A stretch of 64,000 nucleotides of DNA from Bacteroidota bacterium (GTDB taxonomy: Bacteria; Bacteroidota; Bacteroidia; CAILMK01; JACPUW01). Where the stretch lies: assembly GCA_016192035.1 (NCBI GenBank), contig JACPUW010000035.1:116323-180322 (forward strand), given 5' to 3'. The notes under the pieces were generated by a model. It ran no database searches. It worked only from the letters and a program-made list of their open reading frames with translations, and was not told the DNA's origin. Shown piece after piece: positions 52,319 to 61,858 of the stretch. A program made the translations under genes and the position numbers. Each line of letters opens with the position of its first letter. The stretch's first letter is position 1.

Positions 52319-54181
52319 TTATTCCTTAGGGGCTACCATCAATCGGCGGCTAAACAATTGTCCTGTGGTGCCATGAGCGGACAGGATATAGGTTCCCGGA
52401 GCCAGGGGGGCGGTGCTAAAGGAAAATTGGTTTTTGCCTGCCCTTGCCTCCCTGTGCAGCAATTGGGCAAGCACCTTGCCTTGGGTATTGAAGAGTACGA
52501 TAGCCACCATATCCGATGTCTTCAATTCAAAATCTACGGTAACCCAAGTGCTTTCAAATGAAGGGTTTGGGTAGAGGCTGGCGGGCAAATCCTTGTTGGC
52601 TACCAGGCCTTCATTGGAATTGTACCCGTATTTCTGGATCTCTGCTATCCAGGTGCCGTATTCGGTGCCCACGCTTACGCCATCACGCCCAAATGTGCCT
52701 GACATCCAGCACCGCCCTGGTTCATTGTATTTGGGCTGCATGCCCATATAGTCACCCCAACGCTCGGCGCCGCCCAATATGTTTATGTTGGAGTTTCCTT
52801 CACGCACGGTTTTAAGGTTAGAAAACTCCTTGCCGTCATAAAAGCTTATTCCACAGCCCGGATACTCGTAAAAGGAGGAATAGTTCATGCACATCACCGC
52901 ACTGAATTCCTCCTGGTTTCCGGTAAATGCCAAGCCGGGATACCCAAATTCCAGGGAGTCGTGCCCAAAGATTTGTGCCCGTATGCTTGGCTTTCCATCC
53001 ACGTCGTAGATATGGCCCAGGTATATGGCTGCGTAGTTGTTTGAAGTGTCAATGCTATTGGCCGCAAAAACAATTTGGTTATTTTCTAAGAAGGCATCCA
53101 ATATGCGGGCATCATTGGTTTGCAATTCAAGTGCGGGGTGTTTTTGGGCCGCATTGGGTGGTACCCCATAGGCTAGGTCGGCACGCAAAACCCCTATTTC
53201 CAGTTCGGTTTTGGGGTCGGTAGCTGTTCCGGTGAGCTTCAAAAAAAAGATGGTGTCGTTTTGTAGGTCAAAATTCCTGTCTGACAAGAAGTAGGCATGT
53301 GGGCCATAGGGTTTGCTGCCGCCCTTTACTGGGTGCAGGTTTCGTATGGGCTTGTTGCCAAAGCGTATGCCACTCCATAACTTAGGGTTGATGGCCTCAC
53401 CCTTATAGCCTTGGTCTTTATCTATCTGCCATATCACCGTTTGCTTAAAACTGGTTTGCCATGAACCACCTGGAGTGAGTAGGTTAATGGTGTAAAACAA
53501 CTCGCCATTTGAAATGGAAATCATGGGAAAGTCACTCCAACTGGAGTCGCTGAGTGGATTGCCCGGCAGGGCGTACATGTTCCAGTCACCGGTAGGATCA
53601 TTGGTTTGCGAAAAGGCAATGGTAATCATGCTAGTGGCCGCTGAGGTGCCATTCAGGTAGGTAACTATGAATCTGTCGGCTACCGGGTCATACAGTGCCC
53701 TGGGGTCAAACTTGTGCGCATCAATGTGCAGGGTATCCCCAAAGGCTTCCAAACTGCGTGATTGAAGCACCTTGCCATCGGTATTATACACCTGGATGGT
53801 GCTGTTGATAACCGACACGATCATTCCGTCGTTGCTAATGGCCAATGAATTGTCGTTTGGAATGTTGTTATAGGGATTGCCCTTGAAGTTGCGCATCACA
53901 AAGGGGGCCACTACCGGCGATTTCTTGAAGCTGGTTGCTCCTTTAGGTGTGTGGTAAGTTTTGGCTGGCAGTTGGGCCTTGATCAAGGACAGGTGGGCGG
54001 CAGCCGTGGTATGGCCGGGCAGCGGGGCCTCCAGGTGGCGCAGTACGGGGTAGAAATCGGGCCGGGCCTGTGCCATTTGGCATACCCCTGACCGCTCTAT
54101 GCGGAAAAGTGTAGTGTTCTGTGCTTCAATAGAGTTGATCCACAAAGACCCAAACAGGAGGAGCAGATAATATCGGTTCAT
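52319..54181 (-). CDS. T9SS cargo protein, propeller-like, paralogue of 10967-12784
   Basis: 620 residues: signal peptide MNRYYLLLLFGSLWINSIEA, a beta-propeller-like central region (inference) and a type A sorting domain (PASLYPNPSFESTWVTVDFE to LAPGTYILSAHG). Shared blocks with the paralogue include NSLAISNDGMIVSVINSTI, FDPRALYDPVADRFIVTYLN, TNDPTGDWNMYALPGNPL and GGAERWGDYMGMQPKYNEPG. Its ATG overlaps the tilS stop as ATGA, so a secreted protein is translationally coupled to a tRNA-modifying enzyme. Function unknown. Confidence 0.88.
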   Translation of the reverse strand: MNRYYLLLLFGSLWINSIEAQNTTLFRIERSGVCQMAQARPDFYPVLRHLEAPLPGHTTAAAHLSLIKAQLPAKTYHTPKGATSFKKSPVVAPFVMRNFKGNPYNNIPNDNSLAISNDGMIVSVINSTIQVYNTDGKVLQSRSLEAFGDTLHIDAHKFDPRALYDPVADRFIVTYLNGTSAATSMITIAFSQTNDPTGDWNMYALPGNPLSDSSWSDFPMISISNGELFYTINLLTPGGSWQTSFKQTVIWQIDKDQGYKGEAINPKLWSGIRFGNKPIRNLHPVKGGSKPYGPHAYFLSDRNFDLQNDTIFFLKLTGTATDPKTELEIGVLRADLAYGVPPNAAQKHPALELQTNDARILDAFLENNQIVFAANSIDTSNNYAAIYLGHIYDVDGKPSIRAQIFGHDSLEFGYPGLAFTGNQEEFSAVMCMNYSSFYEYPGCGISFYDGKEFSNLKTVREGNSNINILGGAERWGDYMGMQPKYNEPGRCWMSGTFGRDGVSVGTEYGTWIAEIQKYGYNSNEGLVANKDLPASLYPNPSFESTWVTVDFELKTSDMVAIVLFNTQGKVLAQLLHREARAGKNQFSFSTAPLAPGTYILSAHGTTGQLFSRRLMVAPKE

Positions 54182-55560
54182 ACATTCGAAACTACTGCCC
54201 CTCGACCTAAGCCAAATGGGGTTTGACTTTTTTTATCCCACCTAAATACCACAAAAGAATCATCTCCATGGTCCAGCGAAAAATACCGGTCTATCCTTTG
54301 CCCTACTATCCAGGCTATTCGTTCAGAAGTGCTTAACACGTACACCTGCGCTTTTTCTATGGGGTTGTGTTTGGAATTGGTGAGGTAGTCACTTAAGAGT
54401 TGGCTTCCTTTCATGCCATAGGGATTAAACCGCTGACCTTTTTTTGGCTGGGCAAGTACCATATTGTCAGGGAGTTTATGGGTAGGCATAAGCGCGTAAC
54501 CCGGTTCTTTGAGCAATGCGCGGTCATCACCGCTGCCTAGCCGCCAGGTCAGTGTGCCGTTGCCCGTTTCTGCTTTCCCACCCATGCGCAGGTCAATTCT
54601 TTGTTCATATGTTGGCTTGTGGGTGTATGGGCCTATAAGCAAGGTATTTCCGTGTAGGAACAGTGCATATTTTAAGGCCTGCCAGTGGCCTCCTGCTTTG
54701 GCTTTCCACACGTCATCAACCTGCCCAGGGCTGAACCCCAGTGGTATCAGTGATTCCATGAGTAGGTTATGGCCATGTGCCTGCCCACGTATGGCTGGCA
54801 AATCACAAGAGTAGTACCCGGTAGGGTTCCAAGTAAAATGGCGGTGTATGTCAATGTCGAGATAGTGGTGGTAGGCCAAGGCTATTTCATGCCACCTGTG
54901 CGCGTGTTGCCGCATGGTGTTTGGCCAGGATGGATTGATGGTGTCAAATAATGGCAAGATGTTATTGCGCAAATAGTTACGGGCGTATTTGTCGCTCAGG
55001 TTGCTGCTGTCGGTACGGTAGCACAAACCATGTTCTTTGGCATATTCCAACACCTGTTCGGTAGTGCAGTCAAGCAGTGGCCTCACTATGTCTCCATTGG
55101 TTGGCGGTATGCCGGTCATGCCCTGAAGCCCCGTGCCTTTAAGTAACCGGTAAATCAGTGTTTCCACATTGTCATTGGCGGTATGGGCGGTGGCTATTTT
55201 GCTGCATCCTAGCTCTTTGGCCACTTTTTGAAACCAATGGTACCTAAGCCTTCGGGCAGTCATTTGTATCGATTCTCCAGGCCGGGCTTCTGATAGTGTG
55301 TCCAAGCGAAGCTGGGCATGTGGCACCTCCATTTTTTGGGCTAATTCTGCCACAAAAAGGGCATCTTCATCACTCTCTAAGCCCCTAAGTCCAAAATTTA
55401 CGTGGGCTATGGCTAAAGGGTGTCCCAGGTGTTGGAGCACGTGTGCCATTACCACCGAATCCTTGCCCCCGCTCACGGTGCAGAGTACCCTCTGGCCAGG
55501 GCTGCACATCTGGTACCTGGACATAAATTCTGCAACATGCTGGGCAAAAGGCACTGCCAT
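54178..55560 (-). CDS. tilS: tRNA(Ile)-lysidine synthetase
   Basis: Converts the wobble C of tRNA-Ile2 to lysidine so that it reads AUA. From the ATG at 55560 it has 460 residues, close to the norm. An upstream in-frame ATG at 55713 would add 51 residues unlike the family and lies before the promoter. The PP-loop is VLCTVSGGKDSVVMAHVL at residues 26-43; other marks are IAHVNFGLRGLESDEDALFV, ATAHTANDNVETLIYRLLKG and DSSNLSDKYARNYLRNNILP. The C-terminal substrate domain is present. The -7 box ends 4 bp before this ATG, suggesting a leaderless mRNA. Confidence 0.96.
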   Translation of the reverse strand: MAVPFAQHVAEFMSRYQMCSPGQRVLCTVSGGKDSVVMAHVLQHLGHPLAIAHVNFGLRGLESDEDALFVAELAQKMEVPHAQLRLDTLSEARPGESIQMTARRLRYHWFQKVAKELGCSKIATAHTANDNVETLIYRLLKGTGLQGMTGIPPTNGDIVRPLLDCTTEQVLEYAKEHGLCYRTDSSNLSDKYARNYLRNNILPLFDTINPSWPNTMRQHAHRWHEIALAYHHYLDIDIHRHFTWNPTGYYSCDLPAIRGQAHGHNLLMESLIPLGFSPGQVDDVWKAKAGGHWQALKYALFLHGNTLLIGPYTHKPTYEQRIDLRMGGKAETGNGTLTWRLGSGDDRALLKEPGYALMPTHKLPDNMVLAQPKKGQRFNPYGMKGSQLLSDYLTNSKHNPIEKAQVYVLSTSERIAWIVGQRIDRYFSLDHGDDSFVVFRWDKKSQTPFGLGRGAVVSNV

Positions 55561-55564
55561 GATG

Positions 55565-55572
55565 CAAAGGTA
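55565..55572 (-). promoter_or_regulatory. -7 box TACCTTTG directly before tilS
   Basis: TAnnTTTG match on the minus strand, 4 bp before the chosen tilS ATG. It supports that start and a leaderless transcript. Confidence 0.45.
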
Positions 55573-55692
55573 CCCCAGGCCTGGATGATCCGTTTTTTTC
55601 CCTGTGTTTTGCCCGGCCGGGCAATGTATAAAGCGGGGTGGTTTCAGCTCCAAAGCCCACCCTGTGAAAGCCACTTGGAGCGTGTCCATGTT

Positions 55693-55702
55693 GGGGGGGG
55701 GG
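55693..55702. repeat. G10 homopolymer between tilS and cinA
   Basis: Ten consecutive G in the divergent gap, about 80 bp upstream of the cinA -7 box and 120 bp from the tilS box. Long G tracts are unstable and can change length. Confidence 0.9.
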
Positions 55703-55782
55703 CCATGTGGCAATCTTATCTAGTGTAGAGATAGCCAGATGGGGCGCGGTCATCTGCCCAGGAGTAGGCTAAACCATAGGGC

Positions 55783-55790
55783 TACCTTTG
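55783..55790 (+). promoter_or_regulatory. -7 box TACCTTTG for cinA
   Basis: TAnnTTTG match, 15 bp before the cinA ATG at 55806. No perfect -33. Confidence 0.5.
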
Positions 55791-55805
55791 CGTTTTGCAC
55801 ACCAC

Positions 55806-57053
55806 ATGAAGGCAGCACTGGTAATTATTGGCGATGAAATCCTTAACGGTTCCACCATAGATACAAACGCCCAGTTTCTGGCGCAGGTGCTTGATAGCCA
55901 AGGGATATTGTTGATGCGCAAGCTTACCGTGCGTGACCGTGCCCCAGAGATAACCCATGCCCTGGCCCAGGCGGCACAGGGAACAGACCTAATCATTACT
56001 ACCGGGGGCTTGGGCCCTACCAATGATGATATTACCAAACAAACCATTACCCAGTGCTTGGATGACGAATTGGTGATGGATGACCAGGTGCTGGCGCATG
56101 TAGAATCATTTTTTGCGCGGCGCCATAAGCCCATGTTGGAATCAAACCGGCGTCAGGCCTTGGTGCCCCGCAGGGCTGAGGTGCTGCACAATGACTTGGG
56201 AACAGCCCCTGGCCTTTGGTGCACATGGGGCCAAAAGGCCGTAGTGGTACTGCCCGGTGTGCCATATGAAATGAAGCACATAGTGGAGCACCGTTTGTTG
56301 CCCAAGTTGCAAGGATTGCAGGAAGCCAAACCCATCCAGCACCGCTATATACACACCGTGGGCGTGGGAGAATCGGTAATTGCCAATACGATAGCCCAAA
56401 TAGAAGCAGACCTGCCGCCCACCATTGGCCTGGCTTACCTGCCCAGCCCTGGTATAGTGAAGCTGCGGCTCACCGGGCTGGCCCATGGGGGCGATGATAT
56501 GGGCCAAAGCCTCGCTGATTTTTCACGGCAAATAGCTGATAAACTTGGTGATATAGTGTTTAGCACCGAAGCCAACGACAGTTTGCCAAAGGCCATAGGA
56601 AGACTGATGGCGCAGACTGGCAAACGCATGGGGACAGTTGAGAGCTGTACGAGTGGTTATTTGGCCCATATGATCACGCAAATTCCAGGTAGCTCATCAT
56701 ACTATGACGGTTCATTGGTGACATATTCCTATGCACTCAAAGAGAAGATGTTGGGAGTGAAACACGCAACCCTGGCGCAATACGGGGCGGTGAGCCAAGA
56801 AACCATACATGAAATGGCACAAGGTGGGCTTCAAGCCCTTGACGTAGATTATGTGCTGGCCACCAGCGGGATAGCTGGCCCTAGCGGTGGGTTGCCCAAC
56901 AAACCGGTGGGCACCGTATGGATAGCTGTGGCGGACAGGCAGGGGGTATGGCCAAAAAAATTTCAGTTTAATGCTGACCGCGTGCGCAACATACACCTCA
57001 CTGCCGTGATGGCCCTAGACATGCTGCGCCGCCGCCTAATGGGGCTGGCCTAG
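55806..57053 (+). CDS. cinA: CinA: NMN/damage-inducible amidohydrolase
   Basis: A two-domain protein of 415 residues from the ATG at 55806; a TTG six codons upstream lies in the -7 box. The N-terminal MoCF-like domain (MKAALVIIGDEILNGSTIDT, DLIITTGGLGPTNDDITKQT) is followed by a linker and the C-terminal CinA domain with deamidase phrases VESCTSGYLAHMITQIPGSS, YYDGSLVTYSYALKEKMLGV and LATSGIAGPSGGLPNKPVGT. The N domain is associated with nucleotide-metabolite hydrolysis and the C domain with NMN deamidation in NAD salvage. Convergent with lysA: the stop codons share CTAG. Confidence 0.95.
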   Translation: MKAALVIIGDEILNGSTIDTNAQFLAQVLDSQGILLMRKLTVRDRAPEITHALAQAAQGTDLIITTGGLGPTNDDITKQTITQCLDDELVMDDQVLAHVESFFARRHKPMLESNRRQALVPRRAEVLHNDLGTAPGLWCTWGQKAVVVLPGVPYEMKHIVEHRLLPKLQGLQEAKPIQHRYIHTVGVGESVIANTIAQIEADLPPTIGLAYLPSPGIVKLRLTGLAHGGDDMGQSLADFSRQIADKLGDIVFSTEANDSLPKAIGRLMAQTGKRMGTVESCTSGYLAHMITQIPGSSSYYDGSLVTYSYALKEKMLGVKHATLAQYGAVSQETIHEMAQGGLQALDVDYVLATSGIAGPSGGLPNKPVGTVWIAVADRQGVWPKKFQFNADRVRNIHLTAVMALDMLRRRLMGLA

Positions 57054-58285
57054 TCTTGGTCAGCGTATAACTGATGGGTGAGCAGGTCTTTCCAAGTTTC
57101 CCTTTTTCTTATCAAGCGGGCCTTGCCATCTTCTATGAGCACTTCAGCCGGGCGCGGACGGGAGTTGTAGTTTGACGACATGGAAAACCCATAAGCACCC
57201 GTATTGTGCATGGCCAGCACATCGCCCACCCGCACTTCGCTCAGCTTTCTGTCATAGGCAAATGTGTCGGTTTCACATATGTACCCCACCACGCTGTAAA
57301 TGCGCTGTACCCCCTTGGGGTTGCTCAGATTGGTCATGTGGTGGTAGGCATCATAAAACATGGGTCTAATTAGGTGGTTTTGACCCGAATCCACACCGGC
57401 AAATACGGTGGAAACCGTTTGTTTTACCACATTGGTTTTTACCAATAATATGCCCGCTTCACTCACCAGGAACTTGCCAGGTTCAAACCACAACTGCATG
57501 TCGCGGCCATAGGCTTCGCAAAATACCTTAAAGCGGTTGCCCAGTACCTTGCCCAGCTGTTCTATGTCGGTGGTCACATCGTCGGCTCGGTAGGCTACCT
57601 TAAAACCGGAACCCAGGTCTATGTAGCGCAGGTGTTCAAATTCTATGGCAATGTCAAACAAGAGCTCGGCGGCCCGGGTAAATACGTCGGGGTCAAGTAT
57701 GTCAGAGCCCGTGTGCATGTGAAGGCCTTCCACGCGTATGTGGTTTGCCTTTACCACGCGCATCACGTGCCGTATTTGATGGATGGATATGCCGAATTTG
57801 GAATCGATGTGCCCTGTCTGTATATGTGCATGGCCACCGGCCAGCACATGTGGGTTTATGCGTAGGCATACAGGTACTTGGTCTTGATATTCATGGCCAA
57901 AATGCTCCAGTATGGCTATGTTGTCTATATTGATATTGACACCCAGGCCCACCGCCTCCTCAATTTCTTCAAAAGACACACAGTTGGGGGTAAAGAGGAT
58001 TTCACTGGCTTGAAAGCCAGCGTGAAGCCCCAAGTGGACTTCCTGTATGGAAACGGTATCAAGCCCGCTGCCCATTTTGCGAAGCAACTTCATGATATTC
58101 AGGTTGCTATTGGCCTTGCAAGCATATTTTATATGCAGATCGGTAAGGGGAAAAGCCTGGACCAGGCGCTGGTATTGCCGGGCTATGGATTTTGCGCTAT
58201 ATACGTATAGTGGTGATCCATACTCATCTACCAGGTCCAGCAGGTCTATGCCGTCCAAGGAATAGCGGTCGTTTTCCAGTTCCAT
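57050..58285 (-). CDS. lysA: Diaminopimelate decarboxylase
   Basis: Last step of lysine synthesis, PLP-dependent, from meso-diaminopimelate. 411 residues. PLP-binding Lys57 in LHIKYACKANSN; the fold-III barrel continues with VEGLHMHTGSDI and FKVAYRADDVTTD. The active-site Cys-bearing element is VGYICETDTFAYDRKLSEV, then LAMHNTGAYGFSMSSNYNSR. Same family as ornithine decarboxylase; the C-E-S/T-x-D element and length favour LysA. Convergent with cinA (CTAG overlap) and divergent from serC. Confidence 0.95.
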   Translation of the reverse strand: MELENDRYSLDGIDLLDLVDEYGSPLYVYSAKSIARQYQRLVQAFPLTDLHIKYACKANSNLNIMKLLRKMGSGLDTVSIQEVHLGLHAGFQASEILFTPNCVSFEEIEEAVGLGVNINIDNIAILEHFGHEYQDQVPVCLRINPHVLAGGHAHIQTGHIDSKFGISIHQIRHVMRVVKANHIRVEGLHMHTGSDILDPDVFTRAAELLFDIAIEFEHLRYIDLGSGFKVAYRADDVTTDIEQLGKVLGNRFKVFCEAYGRDMQLWFEPGKFLVSEAGILLVKTNVVKQTVSTVFAGVDSGQNHLIRPMFYDAYHHMTNLSNPKGVQRIYSVVGYICETDTFAYDRKLSEVRVGDVLAMHNTGAYGFSMSSNYNSRPRPAEVLIEDGKARLIRKRETWKDLLTHQLYADQD

Positions 58286-58402
58286 GTAGTAGGGAGTTCT
58301 TGTATTTCGCCGCGAATATACCGGACTGGCAGGGGGCGTCAGGGAGATGTAGGAGGCTGGGGCTTGGTAACGTGGCGATAACCCCTAAGGGAATTGGGCG
58401 AG

Positions 58403-58410
58403 TACTTTTG
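58403..58410 (+). promoter_or_regulatory. -7 box TACTTTTG for serC
   Basis: TAnnTTTG match 18 bp before the serC ATG. It shows that the longer open frame reaching back into lysA is not translated. Confidence 0.55.
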
Positions 58411-58428
58411 CCGCAAATTTTTAGCGAA

Positions 58429-59508
58429 ATGCCACAACACAAAGTCCATAATTTCAGCGCAGGCCCAGGGGTGCTGCCCCAGGCGGCCATTGATGGGGCC
58501 ATGGATGCCCTCCGCAACTTTTCAGGTACGGGGTTGTCACTCATCACGGTATCACACCGAGGTAAAGAGTTTGAGGCGGTAATGGAAGAAGTAGTGGCCA
58601 ATGCCAAGGAGCTACTGGGCATACCTGCGGGGTATTCGGTGATTTTTGTGCAGGGCGGCGCCAGCTTGCAGTTTTATATGGTGGCGCTCAACCTGCTGCC
58701 CAATGGCCGAAAGGCAGCCTATTTAAACACAGGCACTTGGGCTACAAAAGCCATTCAAGAAGCGCAATTGGTGGGCCAGGTGGAGGTGGTAGCCAGTTCG
58801 GAAGACAAAAACTTCTCATATATACCTAAACAGTATGCAGTGCCTGCCGATGCGGCCTATTTCCACATAACTACCAACAACACGATATACGGTACCGAGC
58901 TCCACAGTGACCTCGACAGCAAGGTGCCATTGGTGGCCGATATGTCATCGGACATATGCAGCCGTCCGGTTGACATATCTAAATACGACCTCATTTATGC
59001 GGGAGCCCAAAAGAACATAGGCCCCGCTGGTGCTACCATGGTGATAGTGAAGGACGAATTGCTGCAAGGCATACAAAAGAAATTGCCTTCCATGCTGGAC
59101 TACAGGGTACATGTAAAGAATGGATCCATGTACAATACCCCTCCCGTATTCTCCATTTTTGTTATTAATGAGACTTTTAAGTGGTTGAAATCCATTGGTG
59201 GTTTGTCGGAAATGTACAAACTGAACCTGGAAAAGGCAGGGTTGCTATATGGTGAAATTGATGAGAACCCACTCTTTGTAGGGACTGCGGCGGTAGAAGA
59301 CCGATCGCTTATGAACGTGTGCTTTGTGCTGAAAGACAAATCAATGGACAACGAGTTTTTCGACTACTGCAAGCAGCACCATCTTAGCGGGTTGAAAGGC
59401 CACAGGTCGGTAGGAGGGTTTCGGGCATCTATATACAACGCCATGGGACGCGACAGTGTGGAGGCCCTGGTACACACCATGAAGGAATTTGCAAGTAAAT
59501 ACGCATAA
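58429..59508 (+). CDS. serC: Phosphoserine aminotransferase
   Basis: Second step of serine synthesis: 3-phosphohydroxypyruvate and glutamate to phosphoserine. 359 residues from the ATG at 58429, family length. Start KVHNFSAGPGVLPQAAIDGA; VIFVQGGASLQFYMVALNLL; substrate loop HITTNNTIYGTELHS; PLP Lys195 in DLIYAGAQKNIGPAGATMVI; FRASIYNAMG at the end. First gene of the serC-serA-DUF1015 operon. Confidence 0.97.
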   Translation: MPQHKVHNFSAGPGVLPQAAIDGAMDALRNFSGTGLSLITVSHRGKEFEAVMEEVVANAKELLGIPAGYSVIFVQGGASLQFYMVALNLLPNGRKAAYLNTGTWATKAIQEAQLVGQVEVVASSEDKNFSYIPKQYAVPADAAYFHITTNNTIYGTELHSDLDSKVPLVADMSSDICSRPVDISKYDLIYAGAQKNIGPAGATMVIVKDELLQGIQKKLPSMLDYRVHVKNGSMYNTPPVFSIFVINETFKWLKSIGGLSEMYKLNLEKAGLLYGEIDENPLFVGTAAVEDRSLMNVCFVLKDKSMDNEFFDYCKQHHLSGLKGHRSVGGFRASIYNAMGRDSVEALVHTMKEFASKYA

Positions 59509-59522
59509 ATCAATAGGATAAT

Positions 59523-60482
59523 ATGGCAAGGATACTGGCCAATGACGGCATAGCAGCCGATGCAAAAGTGATAATGGAAAAAGCGGGCCATGTGGTGGTG
59601 ACCGAAAAGGTACCTATGGACCAACTGGCCCAGGCCCTGGGTGGGTATGATGCCATCATAGTGAGAAGTGCCACTCAGGTGCGCCGCGACCTGATAGATG
59701 CTTGCCCAAACCTGCAATTTATAGGTAGGGCAGGGGTAGGCATGGACAACATAGACGTGGATTATGCACGCAGTAAAGGCATTACAGTGGCCAATACGCC
59801 GGGTGCTTCATCGGCCTCGGTGGCCGAACTGGCAGTGGCCCATATGTTTGCCCTGGTGCGGTTTCTGCACCGTTCAAATTCAGAAATGCCTGGACAGGGT
59901 GCGGCTGGATTCAACGCGCTAAAGAAAGCCTACTCAGAAGGAAAGGAACTCAAGGGTAAGACCCTGGGCGTGATAGGTGCCGGAAGGATAGGGATGGAAA
60001 CCATGAAACTGGGCGTAGGCCTGGGCATGAGGGTAATAGCCACCGATACCAGTCCAAGGGATATCCGATTTTCCCTTGATCTCCATGCTGACAATATTCT
60101 GGGCAGTGTAGAAGCCCGGGTACCGTTTGTGCCTAAGGAAGAATTGCTTGCCCAATCGGATTTTGTGAGCCTGCATGTGCCATTTACCGGCAGCCCGGTG
60201 ATAGGCAGCCAAGAAATAGACCTGATGAAGAGCGGCGCGGTGCTCATCAACTGTGCCCGTGGCGGCACGGTGGATGAAACTGCCCTGATACAGGCTTTAG
60301 ATTCCGGAAAGCTGGCGTTTGCGGGAATAGATGTGTTTGAAGAGGAGCCAAGCCACAATAAGGCATTGCTAGCCCATCCCAACACATCAGTTAGCCCACA
60401 CATAGGCGGCTCTACGCGAGAGGCCCAAGACCGCATAGGCACCGAACTGGCCCACACGGTGGTACGGTTTTTTTCTAAATAA
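59523..60482 (+). CDS. serA: D-3-phosphoglycerate dehydrogenase (short form)
   Basis: First step of serine synthesis, NAD-dependent. 319 residues, the short form with no C-terminal ACT domain, so no serine feedback site is visible. NAD motif LGVIGAGRIGMETMKLGV; catalytic Arg in LINCARGGTVDETALIQA, Glu in FAGIDVFEEEPSH, and His in VSPHIGGSTREAQDRIG. The serC-serA pairing and spacing (14 bp) support 3-PGDH over other 2-hydroxyacid dehydrogenases. Confidence 0.93.
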   Translation: MARILANDGIAADAKVIMEKAGHVVVTEKVPMDQLAQALGGYDAIIVRSATQVRRDLIDACPNLQFIGRAGVGMDNIDVDYARSKGITVANTPGASSASVAELAVAHMFALVRFLHRSNSEMPGQGAAGFNALKKAYSEGKELKGKTLGVIGAGRIGMETMKLGVGLGMRVIATDTSPRDIRFSLDLHADNILGSVEARVPFVPKEELLAQSDFVSLHVPFTGSPVIGSQEIDLMKSGAVLINCARGGTVDETALIQALDSGKLAFAGIDVFEEEPSHNKALLAHPNTSVSPHIGGSTREAQDRIGTELAHTVVRFFSK

Positions 60483-60542
60483 TAGGCCAACATATAAGGT
60501 CCCTCTGGGGTTATTGGCCATCCAACACACAAGCGCAACCCA

Positions 60543-61769
60543 TTGCCCGCAGTACTACCATTTAGGGGGGTAAGGCCCCATCAAGATTTGGTCAACGACC
60601 TGATGGGTCACCCCTTTGACCACGTAATCCTTGAAAAAGAGCAGGATATAGCACTTGAAGAAGTATGGGGCCGAGCAGGGCAGATAGGTTTTGACCTACA
60701 CCGCGAACCCCAGATGGAGTACTTCATACGCGTGGGCATAGGCTACCGCAAACTTCTGGAGAAAGGCCTTTTGCTGCTTGAGGATAGTCCATGTTACTAT
60801 TTGATAGGGGTGAACTGGAATGGGCAGTGGATACACGGCCTGGTAGGGGCCGTACACTATGCCGAATACTGGAGTGGCCATGTGAGGAAGCACGAGGAAA
60901 CGCTGGAAGCCAACGAAATGGAATTGGTGAAGATAACCGAAGCCATTGATTTCAATTTTAATCCCATTATGTTGGCCTATCCTGACCATCCACGCATTCA
61001 CCACCTGGTGGAAGAGGTGAGCATGCAATGGGAAACCTACCACTATTTTAACAATGAGCAGGTAGAGCATAAACTATGGGTGATACGTGACCCAGAAGTG
61101 ATAGCCGGAATAGGGCAAGCATTTGGTGAAGTGCAGGCTACCTATATAGCCGATGGCCACCACCGAATAGCCAGTGGGGCACAAGTAGCCCGTTTGCGAT
61201 CAGAAAAGGCAGGGGCGCCTGAGCATTCGCCGCACAACTATTTTATAGGCGTACATTTTCCGGCAAGCCAGATAAAACTGTATGAATTCAACCGCTTGGT
61301 AAAGGACTTGGGCCCCTATAGTACTGAAGGTTATATGCACTTGTTGGCCAATAAGTTTGCCTTGACCCGGCTTGATGGGCCATACCAGCCCTTGAGCAAG
61401 TTTTCATACGGCATGTACCTAGACGGTGGTTGGTATAGGCTAGATTACCTCCATGCCCATGACCTGGAGAATGATCCCTTTGCACGGCTGGATGTGGTGG
61501 TGCTGCGCCGGGAGGTAATCACGGGCATACTGGGAGTGAGTAACATGCGCACTTCAGACAAAATGGGGTTTGTAGAAGGCGTGCGTGGGGTAGGGCCCCT
61601 GGTACAGGCGGTGGATAGCGGCGGATATAGGGTGGCTTTCACCCTTTGTCCGGCCAGCATAGAGGAAATTTTTGCCATATCAAACCATGGGGAGACCATG
61701 CCGCCAAAGGCTACCTGCATAGAGCCGAAATTGAAAAGTGGCATGATTTCAAGGCTATTGAGTGAGTAG
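60543..61769 (+). CDS. DUF1015 family protein
   Basis: A protein of 408 residues found beside serC-serA in many Bacteroidetes. Start is TTG at 60543 (MPAVLPFRGVRPHQDL); no ATG precedes the conserved N terminus. The family hallmark ATYIADGHHRIASGAQVARL is complete, with HNYFIGVHFPASQIKLYEFN and VAFTLCPASIEEIFAISNHG typical of the rest. DUF1015 has a ParB/SerK-like fold and related enzymes make phosphoserine from serine, so a role in serine metabolism fits the neighbours, but no reaction is proven here. Confidence 0.9.
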   Translation: MPAVLPFRGVRPHQDLVNDLMGHPFDHVILEKEQDIALEEVWGRAGQIGFDLHREPQMEYFIRVGIGYRKLLEKGLLLLEDSPCYYLIGVNWNGQWIHGLVGAVHYAEYWSGHVRKHEETLEANEMELVKITEAIDFNFNPIMLAYPDHPRIHHLVEEVSMQWETYHYFNNEQVEHKLWVIRDPEVIAGIGQAFGEVQATYIADGHHRIASGAQVARLRSEKAGAPEHSPHNYFIGVHFPASQIKLYEFNRLVKDLGPYSTEGYMHLLANKFALTRLDGPYQPLSKFSYGMYLDGGWYRLDYLHAHDLENDPFARLDVVVLRREVITGILGVSNMRTSDKMGFVEGVRGVGPLVQAVDSGGYRVAFTLCPASIEEIFAISNHGETMPPKATCIEPKLKSGMISRLLSE

Positions 61770-61858
61770 GGCCGATTTGGGGATATTTAATTCTGGGCGG
61801 GTAGGACTTTTTATACAATGCCCTGCCAAAAATTAATGCTATAATTGCGGTAAATACA

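Noticed and set aside
54178-55713. Extended tilS start at 55713
   Set aside because: The extra 51 residues do not match TilS, and the -7 box at 55565-55572 lies inside that extension.
60484-60524. GGCCAA/TTGGCC inverted repeat after serA as a terminator
   Set aside because: The 6-bp stem has a loop of about 26 nt and no T run; it is too weak to call.
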